Origin: an uncultured Halomicronema sp. | GTDB lineage: Bacteria > Cyanobacteriota > Cyanobacteriia > Phormidesmidales > Phormidesmidaceae | Length of the DNA: 10,131 nucleotides | NCBI GenBank assembly: GCA_937897665.1 | Contig: CALCPB010000933.1 | Span: 1-10,131, forward strand | Reading direction: 5' to 3' | Shown: one piece after another, positions 1-5,538 of the stretch | Position numbering within the stretch: position 1 is the stretch's first letter | Layout of the letters: each line of letters begins with the position of its first letter | Position numbers and translations under genes: made by a program | The notes under the pieces: generated by a model | Told to the model about the DNA's origin: nothing | Database searches by the model: none | Seen by the model: the letters and a program-made list of their open reading frames with translations, nothing else

Positions 1-1497
1 CACGAGCAATACTGACCATTCAATACTCTGTAGCGCTCGGGTCGGCGAACAACAGCCCGTCACCAGCATCAAAATCGCCGCCACCACTGCTGCTTTGAGC
101 ATACTCAACCAGCCCAACCCGGCTAAGACGACCATGAGCGACAGGATGACGATCGCGATCGGGGCTTTGGCATGGCGGCGCGGTTCCGAATCGGGGAGAT
201 CACTCACCAGATAAAAATCGCTGGAAACCCGCTGACGCTCTAAAAATTGGGGATGGGTTTCGAGCAGCAGCGTATCTCCAGGGCGGAGGCGAATGTCGCC
301 AATTTTGCCCTGCAGGCGTTCACCGTTGCGGGCCACCGCCAAGACCACCGCGTTGTAGCGTGAGCGAAAGCGGCCCTGGCGAATCGTCTGCCCCACCAAC
401 GAACAGGTGTTAGAAACCACCGCCTCAATCAGCCGCCGTTCGGTGCGCGGCGTATCGAGCTTAAACACCTGATCGGTCGCTGGGTTCAAGCCCCGCAAGC
501 GATGTAAATCGACAATAGAATCCACAATTCCTACAAAAATTAGCTGATCATCTTCTCGCAGGGTTTCCCGCGGGCTCACCGCCGGTAGAATTTGTGCTCC
601 TCGGGCAATTTCGGCCAGATACAGGCCGGGTAAATGGCGCAGACCGGCTTGTTCAACCGTTTTGCCCGCAAGGGGACTGCGGGGTGCTACCACCATCTCG
701 ACGGTATATTGCCGCATGTCATCGCGTTCGCCCATCACCGGCTTCCGGTTCGGCAACAGCCACCGCTGCCCTACAAAGAGATACACCAGCCCCGCGATCG
801 CACAGGGCAACCCCACCGGCGTCACGTCAAAAATGCCGAGGCCGGGATGATCGGTCGCTTCGATCAGCAGCCCGCTGACGACTAAATTGGTGCTGGTGCC
901 AATGAGCGTGCAGAGGCCGCCAAAAATGGAAGCGTAGCTCAGCGGAATCATCAGTTTAGAGGGGCTGATCCGCAGTTTGCGACACCAGTCACTCACTACG
1001 GGAATAAACATTGCCACCACGGGCGTATTGTTCAAGAACCCGCTTAAGAGCATGACCGGCACCGTCAGTCTGACGTAGGTGGTCAGGCGACGCTTCGGTA
1101 GCCCCAATACCTGCTGCGACACCCACTCTAGGGCACCAGTTTGCTGCAGACCGGTGACGACAAAATACAGCACCCCCACAGTGACCATGCCGTCATTGCT
1201 AAAACCTTTGAGCGCGGCGGGCGTCGAGAGCACACCGCTGACATACAAAATCGCGACTGCGCCTAAGAAGACAATTTCCGCCGGTAAGGCGGTAACGGCA
1301 TTGAGGCCAAATGCCACGGTGATGAGGCTCAAGGTCAGCCAGCCCTGCCAACCCAGACTGATGAGGGGAGAGTTAGCCGCCGTCAGATGGAGCAGGGCGA
1401 TCGCCAAACATCCCACTAAGCCGATCACTAAAAAGACTAAAGCTTGCTTCTGTCGCCGTCGAGACCACCACTGTCGAAACGCTCGCTCCGTCTGCAT
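1..1497 (-). CDS. SLC13/DASS-family membrane permease with two RCK_C (TrkA-C) domains, 3' end outside window
   Basis: Reading the minus strand from an ATG at 1497 gives 499 uninterrupted codons to the left edge, so the C-terminus is missing. Roughly seven hydrophobic segments lie in residues 19-246, followed by a soluble stretch (about 255-440) and new membrane segments from about 445. This layout, with two RCK_C-type regulatory domains (about 262-335 and 353-420) inserted between two membrane halves, is typical of bacterial SLC13 (divalent anion:Na+ symporter) proteins. Family-like motifs are NNTPVV at 156-161 and GTSTNL at 200-205, in the places where the family has its Asn/Thr-rich ion and substrate loops. 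The second membrane half, holding the other such loop, is outside the window. An in-frame TGA lies upstream and no strong Shine-Dalgarno is seen. Related cyanobacterial proteins are annotated as sulfate or other anion transporters. The substrate (sulfate, dicarboxylate or other) cannot be read from this sequence. Confidence 0.88.
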   Translation of the reverse strand, partial: MQTERAFRQWWSRRRQKQALVFLVIGLVGCLAIALLHLTAANSPLISLGWQGWLTLSLITVAFGLNAVTALPAEIVFLGAVAILYVSGVLSTPAALKGFSNDGMVTVGVLYFVVTGLQQTGALEWVSQQVLGLPKRRLTTYVRLTVPVMLLSGFLNNTPVVAMFIPVVSDWCRKLRISPSKLMIPLSYASIFGGLCTLIGTSTNLVVSGLLIEATDHPGLGIFDVTPVGLPCAIAGLVYLFVGQRWLLPNRKPVMGERDDMRQYTVEMVVAPRSPLAGKTVEQAGLRHLPGLYLAEIARGAQILPAVSPRETLREDDQLIFVGIVDSIVDLHRLRGLNPATDQVFKLDTPRTERRLIEAVVSNTCSLVGQTIRQGRFRSRYNAVVLAVARNGERLQGKIGDIRLRPGDTLLLETHPQFLERQRVSSDFYLVSDLPDSEPRRHAKAPIAIVILSLMVVLAGLGWLSMLKAAVVAAILMLVTGCCSPTRALQSIEWSVLLV

Positions 1498-1993
1498 AAA
1501 CTTGCTCGTACTACGGCTGTGAACACTATCGTGCTTGACTCAAAGTTGCCCAAAGTCAATTCTTATTCTCTGTAATTCAATCTCAATCAAGCGCTTTTCG
1601 TGACATCGCTTAAGGCGATGGAGCCACGCTGAGTAGAAAGCCCTCTGAAGATTTTGCCCGGAATCGTCAAACAGGCACGCAAAATCGGCAGATCCCGCGG
1701 CTCCACTTCAAAACTTCACACCCCATTAAGGAAATATCAGGAAGCAAAGGCTGCAGAAAAACCCAGGAGCCACATTCGCAATTCAACCGCCCCCGAGGCT
1801 TGGCAAACACAGGGGACTAATGCGTGGGTTGAAGAGTCTTGATTGGGCAGACAACCATTTGAGCGATCTCGCAGTAGTTGCGGTGCCATCTGGGCGAAGG
1901 ATGGAGCGGTTGTCCTTGGGACAGACAAGAAGCAACAATGTGGATAATTGAAAAGCGATCGCGGTAAAAGGCAAGACGATATCCAAAGCCTTA
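1498..1993. other. Gene-poor stretch between the permease and Uma2 genes
   Basis: No convincing gene is present in these roughly 500 bases. The permease promoter should lie at the left end, since the permease is read leftwards from 1497. A small perfect inverted repeat (CATCGC-TTAAG-GCGATG) sits at 1604-1620, without a T-run on either side. On the minus strand around 1594-1720 there is a short stop-bounded frame of about 42 codons whose translation looks protein-like (it includes RDLPILRACLTIPG). It has no start codon or ribosome binding site, so it could be a gene remnant or chance. One HIP1 site lies at 1955-1962. Confidence 0.5.
1604..1620. repeat. Short inverted repeat (hairpin)
   Basis: Six perfect base pairs (CATCGC / GCGATG) enclose a 5-base loop. 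It lies about 110 bases upstream of the permease start. No U-tract follows on either strand, so a terminator role is not supported. It may be an operator or chance. Confidence 0.4.
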
Positions 1994-2593
1994 TCAAGCT
2001 TCTTCTTTAGGAAAGACAACATCCTCATAAATTTGTGACACAGAAACCTGGAGACTCACACTCTCCAGAAGTAAACCTTCATGGGCAGTAGAAACGTCCG
2101 AGACATCCGTTACCGTATTCACCAATTCCCAATTGCCCCGTTCATTTCGGCGGTAGCATTCCACCATAAAACGGTCAGGATCAATCAAGACATATTCTTG
2201 TAGCGTTTCAATTTGGCGGTAATGTCGAAACTTCAGCCCGCGATCGCGGGCTTCTGTAGACTCAGACAGCACCTCAACGACCAAGCAAGGAAAACAAATA
2301 TAGTTACGGGCAGCGCGATCGCGACTGTCACACGTCACAGTCACGTCGGGATAATAGAATGGCCCGTCGTCAGAAACTGCCACCTTGGCATCACCGCTTA
2401 AAACCTTGCAATTTTGTCCCCGCAGATGAGGCTTGAGTAGCGCGACTAAGTTGACAGCAATTTGGTTGTGAGGAATTGTCCCCCCGGTCATCGCCATGAT
2501 TTGACCGTTAACGTATTCGTACTTAAAAGGCTGCTGCGCTTCCCAAGCTAGATACTCAACAGGAGTCAGTAGAGGCTGGGGTTGAGCGACCAT
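1994..2593 (-). CDS. Uma2-family (DUF820) PD-(D/E)XK nuclease-fold protein
   Basis: This 199-residue protein matches the Uma2/DUF820 family, which is very abundant in cyanobacteria and has a restriction-endonuclease-like fold. The hallmarks are an N-terminal TPVEYLAWE followed by YEYVNGQI (Glu26), a His at 42, the YPD motif (Asp83), LVVEVLS (Glu107) and Lys121 in GLKFRHY, then EYVLID. Asp83, Glu107 and Lys121 are the expected metal-binding or catalytic positions. The family's usual length is about 180-200 residues, so the gene looks complete. I chose the ATG at 2593 because GGGAG lies 7 bases upstream. A longer GTG start at 2617 has no such site and would add eight residues unlike the family. 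Its biological role is unknown: it is predicted to cleave DNA, but the family has no well-established function. It appears monocistronic. Confidence 0.9.
   Translation of the reverse strand: MVAQPQPLLTPVEYLAWEAQQPFKYEYVNGQIMAMTGGTIPHNQIAVNLVALLKPHLRGQNCKVLSGDAKVAVSDDGPFYYPDVTVTCDSRDRAARNYICFPCLVVEVLSESTEARDRGLKFRHYRQIETLQEYVLIDPDRFMVECYRRNERGNWELVNTVTDVSDVSTAHEGLLLESVSLQVSVSQIYEDVVFPKEEA
2235..2252. repeat. 18-base perfect palindrome centred on a HIP1 site
   Basis: AGCCCGCGATCGCGGGCT reads the same on both strands and has GCGATCGC at its centre (2240-2247). It lies inside the Uma2 coding region, encoding the ARDRGL stretch. HIP1 sites are normally 8 bases. The extension may be chance or codon-driven. 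Confidence 0.85.
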
Positions 2594-2600
2594 ATTTTTT

Positions 2601-2605
2601 CTCCC
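2601..2605 (-). promoter_or_regulatory. Ribosome binding site deciding the Uma2 start
   Basis: On the minus strand GGGAG is followed by 7 bases and then the ATG at 2593. This supports the internal ATG over the upstream GTG at 2617. Confidence 0.6.
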
Positions 2606-2841
2606 AGTGGCCAACACATCGCTTATTTAGCTTGATTCTATCGATCTTCTAATGCGGAAAAGCCAATTTGGGCCATTGAGCATGAAGTTGATAGGCCATC
2701 CCAGACTGAGTGAGGCGTTTCAGGTGAGATGTGATGCGGGAACACGAGCAAGTGAAACAGAGCACCGCCCGCTCGATGAGGAAAAGGGCGATCGCTCTTC
2801 AGGCAGCCTAGCGTCAACGTGGGCGGTGATGGGATTGAGCA

Positions 2842-4536
2842 TTAGGCGATCGCCACCGCCCCACCCCGACGCAGATCACCCGCCCCATGCAGGGCCCCAG
2901 TCTCATCGCAAGCCACCGCATTGACCCCGCCAAAAAACATATTTTGCTGCTGCCAGGCGATCGCTTCCGTTGTCTCTGCCGGCTGGGTCCGCGCCACAAT
3001 GTCAGGCGCATAGCCCGGTTCCGTATGCAATGTACCGCGCTCCCAATGCAGACGCGGGGCCATGATGGCATCGGTCAACGGCATGTCAAAATCCAATGCG
3101 TTAGAAATCACTTGCAAAATCGCCGTTCTAATGCGGTTAGAGCCCCCCGAACCCAACACCAACTGGGGTCGCCCATCTTTGAGAATCAGGGTTGGAGCCA
3201 TCATCGACGAGATCCGCTGATTCACCGTCCATTGGTGAAAGCCGTGGGGATGTAGATCCTCTTCGCCCAGCATATTGTTGACCATAATCCCCGTGTGCGG
3301 AATCACGTAAGACGACCCCTCCCCATTAGACGTCGTCACACTGGCCGCATTGCCCTCCGCATCGATCGCGCTCACGTGGGTCGTACTACCTAGCCGATTC
3401 ACTGTGCCCTTGAGAGTTTCCTGATAGGGCCACAGCTGCTCATCAGCCAAAAACGCAGCGGCCACCCCCGGTTCATACAGCCGATTGTCGTACCCCTGCC
3501 GACGTGCCGCATTGGTCAAAGCCATCACATTGGTCAAGCTGGTCAAATGCTCGGGTGAGCCATAGGCCATACGATGCAGGTCAATCTGCGACAACAGCTT
3601 CAGGGCAAACCCAATCAGCGCCCCCCCAGAACTTGGGGGCGGGTTCGTTACCACCGTTGCATTTCGATAGCGCAGACTCAGCGGCTGGCGCTCTATCACC
3701 TGATATTGCTGCAAGTCGGCTCGCGTCAGGTAGCCGCCCGCCGTTTGGCAATCTTGGGCAATTTGCTGAGCGATCGCGCCCTCATAAAAAAAAGCTGCAC
3801 CGTGCTTCACCAGCTGTGTCAGAGCCTCCGCAAAGGCCGGCATGCTCAGGGTATCCCCCGCCGTCAGCAGCTGTCCGGCAGGCGCATACAGACTGCGTAC
3901 CGCCTGGGAGGCGGTCAAAATCGGTTTCAGTACGGTATACACATAGGCCAAAAAAGGGGTTACCGTCACCCCCGCTTGGGCATGGTGAATCGCGGGCTCA
4001 GCGATCGCCGCCAAGGGCAAGCGTCCCAACCGGTCATGCACGTGCAGCAACCCGGCGATCGCCCCGGGCACGGCCATTGAACCCAGGCCAATGTGAAACT
4101 CTTGCACCGTGGCGCCAAAGTTAGCGTGGATCGGGTAAAAATCAGGCGCTCGGCTCAAACGATTGCGGCGAGGCGTTTGTGTAAAAAAATCAAACAGGCG
4201 ATTTTCACCCGCTGCCGTGTGCGCCAGCAAAAAGCCCCCGCCACCGGCAGACGTTAGTACCGATTCCGTCACCCAGGCCGTCATCACGGCTGCGATCGCG
4301 GCGTCAAAGGCGTTGCCCCCCTGCTTTAACATGGCGGCTCCGGCCTCCGCCGTGAGGGCATGCCCCGCTGCCACCACGCCCCGGCTCGGCACCTGAAGAT
4401 GAACCATCGCTACCGTTGCTACCTCGCTGGAGTAAATGTTGACCAGTCCGCTGGCGACACCGCACAAAGGATCAATCCCATGCCGTGCAAGCAGTCTGGT
4501 TTGCAGTCTGGCCTGATCGAAAGGTGACTGCGACAA
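2842..4536 (-). CDS. ggt: Gamma-glutamyltransferase-family protein (Ntn hydrolase)
   Basis: This 564-residue protein belongs to the gamma-glutamyltranspeptidase family, whose precursors cleave themselves into a large and a small subunit at a Thr that becomes the nucleophile. That Thr is most likely T385 in STTHVSAIDAEGN, giving a large chain of 384 and a small chain of 180 residues. Other family marks are GGNAFDAAIAA (73-83), SAGGGGFLL (96-104), PPPSSGGALIG (299-309), RISSMMAPTLILKDG (441-455) and GSGGSNRIRTAI (462-473). No signal peptide is visible, whereas E. coli Ggt is periplasmic. The segment covering the active site (lid loop, before 441) is short, as in lid-less members. By my alignment from memory, the Arg that holds the gamma-glutamyl carboxylate in E. 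coli is Phe118 here. The start is TTG at 4536, with AGGAGG 7 bases upstream. The role could be glutathione turnover or hydrolysis of another amide. Confidence 0.9.
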   Translation of the reverse strand: MSQSPFDQARLQTRLLARHGIDPLCGVASGLVNIYSSEVATVAMVHLQVPSRGVVAAGHALTAEAGAAMLKQGGNAFDAAIAAVMTAWVTESVLTSAGGGGFLLAHTAAGENRLFDFFTQTPRRNRLSRAPDFYPIHANFGATVQEFHIGLGSMAVPGAIAGLLHVHDRLGRLPLAAIAEPAIHHAQAGVTVTPFLAYVYTVLKPILTASQAVRSLYAPAGQLLTAGDTLSMPAFAEALTQLVKHGAAFFYEGAIAQQIAQDCQTAGGYLTRADLQQYQVIERQPLSLRYRNATVVTNPPPSSGGALIGFALKLLSQIDLHRMAYGSPEHLTSLTNVMALTNAARRQGYDNRLYEPGVAAAFLADEQLWPYQETLKGTVNRLGSTTHVSAIDAEGNAASVTTSNGEGSSYVIPHTGIMVNNMLGEEDLHPHGFHQWTVNQRISSMMAPTLILKDGRPQLVLGSGGSNRIRTAILQVISNALDFDMPLTDAIMAPRLHWERGTLHTEPGYAPDIVARTQPAETTEAIAWQQQNMFFGGVNAVACDETGALHGAGDLRRGGAVAIA

Positions 4537-4543
4537 AACAATG

Positions 4544-4549
4544 CCTCCT
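4544..4549 (-). promoter_or_regulatory. Ribosome binding site setting the TTG start of ggt
   Basis: A perfect AGGAGG on the minus strand lies 7 bases before the TTG at 4536. No ATG is available at a suitable distance. The next in-frame Met, at residue 44, lies just before the conserved domain but has no comparable site. Confidence 0.7.
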
Positions 4550-4734
4550 ACTCTACCGCTATGTATCGAACGACGGATAGTCGCGGGGGCAGGTGCCTAC
4601 ACCGTTTACCCAACCCACCCACTAGGGCGGCGCTGAGACTCAATCGCTCAGATTTTGCCATCGAAAATGCGCCGATCTGAGCTATCTTTATTAAACGGTT
4701 CTTGCAATCCCTCTGAGCACCGTAACCTTCCCAC

Positions 4735-4815
4735 GCGGATGTGGTGGAATTGGTAGACACGCACGCTTGAGGGGCGTGTGGCTTTGCTGTGCGAGTTCGA
4801 GTCTCGCCATCCGCA
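4735..4815 (+). tRNA. tRNA-Leu (anticodon GAG), CCA not encoded
   Basis: All four arms can be drawn. The acceptor stem GCGGATG (4735-4741) pairs perfectly with CATCCGC (4808-4814), followed by discriminator A4815. The anticodon stem CACGC/GCGTG (4762-4766, 4774-4778) encloses the loop TTGAGGG, with anticodon GAG at 4769-4771, reading CUC and CUU. The T arm is GCGAG-TTCGAGT-CTCGC (4791-4807). A long variable arm at 4779-4790 marks it as class II, as expected for Leu. The D arm contains the GGTAGA segment. The 3' CCA is absent from the DNA, as is common in cyanobacteria. The gene is divergent from ggt. Confidence 0.96.
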
Positions 4816-4882
4816 TTAAATCGATGGCAGTTGCTTCTGTAAAGCGGTATGTTTGCCCTTCTAACAAGTGGCTTCTCCGTCT

Positions 4883-4996
4883 TTACTCACATGATTTTAG
4901 GTAGCCTTTCTGCAGTTCTCGGGCGATTTGTGGAGCCAGCCAACTCGGCTGAATAACTCGCATATTAGCGCCGTATTGCAGAATTCCCTGGCGAAA
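4883..4996 (-). pseudogene. Remnant of the C-terminal end of a WYL-domain transcriptional regulator
   Basis: On the minus strand a 37-codon frame ends at TAA (4885-4883). It reads FRQGILQYGANMRVIQPSWL and continues with APQIARELQKGYLK. This strongly resembles the extreme C-terminus of WYL-domain proteins, where a '...ILQYG..vrVi.P.WL...I..el.k' segment closes the ligand-sensing region of HTH-WYL regulators. Directly upstream the frame is broken by TAG (4999-4997) and a TGA two codons earlier, and no WYL core or helix-turn-helix is recognisable. I infer a decayed, mostly deleted gene. The assignment rests on motif memory only. A frameshifted but longer remnant further upstream (5000-5150, minus strand) cannot be excluded. 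Confidence 0.55.
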
Positions 4997-5322
4997 CTAG
5001 AATCAGGAGTCTTCGGTTTATCCTGAATGCTAATTCTAATGTTTGTAATGTTAAAAGAGCGAGAGACAGTTATGTTCATTGTCTTCCGTCCTGTGCAGCG
5101 AAACTATACAGCGAACGTCTCTGGTATTCAATGTCTTTTAGGCTGGCTGAGTCGTTAGGAGCCTGACCAATAGTTTGGTTTAGCGTGTTTTTCTGTTGAT
5201 GACTGCCGTTTATGCGGTTAAATGCGCCAGTTGGTTTTTACTCAATACAAATTCCGATAGAGAGTTCTGGTTGAATAAAGGCCTAGCGTCTTGTGTAAAT
5301 CCACTTTTGCCTGATCTCGCGA

Positions 5323-5337
5323 ATCGGCCTTGCCGAT
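5323..5337. repeat. Inverted repeat 1 in the operon leader
   Basis: ATCGGC-CTT-GCCGAT forms a perfect 6-bp stem with a 3-base loop, about 200 bases upstream of the kinase start. It has no T-run. Confidence 0.5.
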
Positions 5338-5363
5338 CATCTTGTCAGAATTAGGAAAGGTTG

Positions 5364-5387
5364 CTGTGTGTTTTGGATCACACACAG
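5364..5387. repeat. Inverted repeat 2 in the operon leader
   Basis: CTGTGTGT and ACACACAG form a perfect 8-bp stem separated by 8 bases. The spacing and dyad symmetry fit either an operator for a dimeric regulator or an RNA hairpin. No T-run follows. Confidence 0.55.
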
Positions 5388-5448
5388 GCAGAGCGTGAAG
5401 CCATAAAACTAGAGATAAAACAATATTTTTAAGTCGATGAAAAACTGT

Positions 5449-5470
5449 CCTAGCTTCAGCAAAAGCTAGG
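5449..5470. repeat. Inverted repeat 3 in the operon leader
   Basis: CCTAGCTT-CAGCAA-AAGCTAGG forms a perfect 8-bp stem with a 6-base loop, about 70 bases before the kinase start. Only three T's follow (TTTGAG), so it is a poor intrinsic terminator. It could be an RNA structure in the leader or a weak attenuator. Confidence 0.55.
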
Positions 5471-5538
5471 TTTGAGTTGCCGATGTTTTTTAAGGGAGCT
5501 GCTTTGAGTAGTTTCCTGAAAATTTGGTTTCTAAAGCG

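Larger units (their letters stand above)
4816..5538. other. Long gene-free region with a regulator remnant and a hairpin-rich leader
   Basis: This stretch of about 720 bases separates the tRNA from the signalling operon and holds no intact gene. Its left part carries what looks like the C-terminal end of a WYL-domain regulator on the minus strand (4883-4996). From about 5000 to 5300 I see no readable gene. The last 220 bases contain three perfect inverted repeats. The operon's promoter should lie here. A weak candidate is TTGAAT (from about 5272) and TGTAAA about 17 bases later, but I do not trust it enough to list separately. Confidence 0.6.

Noticed and set aside
1079..1522. Plus-strand 147-codon frame opposite the permease
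   Set aside because: It is antisense to the permease's membrane-encoding region, has a composition typical of an antisense shadow, and has no family resemblance.
1737..2028. Two short minus-strand frames (86 and 81 codons) downstream of the Uma2 gene
   Set aside because: Both overlap the end of the Uma2 gene or the gap beyond it, have no ribosome binding site and no family resemblance.
2652..2924. Plus-strand 90-codon frame in the Uma2-ggt gap
   Set aside because: It overlaps the 3' end of ggt on the other strand and has low-complexity Pro/His/Ser-rich content. The gap 2618-2841 itself shows only one HIP1 site.
3504..4124. Long plus-strand open frames (206 and 168 codons) opposite ggt
   Set aside because: They lie antisense to a well-supported enzyme gene, are rich in Ser/Pro/Arg/Gln, and have no recognisable domains. 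They are frame shadows of GC-rich coding DNA.
4548..4760. Minus-strand 70-codon frame upstream of ggt
   Set aside because: It runs into the tRNA-Leu gene on the opposite strand and resembles no protein family.
4735..4815. Attachment site of an integrated element at tRNA-Leu
   Set aside because: I found no second copy of the tRNA 3' end and no integrase in the window. It is kept only as a hypothesis under the composition break.
4897..5079. Minus-strand 60-codon frame with an ATG start
   Set aside because: It overlaps the WYL-like remnant in a different frame. The WYL-like frame gives a recognisable motif, whereas this one does not.
5449..5470. Intrinsic terminator
   Set aside because: The stem is good but only three T's follow, and there is no upstream plus-strand gene other than the tRNA more than 600 bases away.
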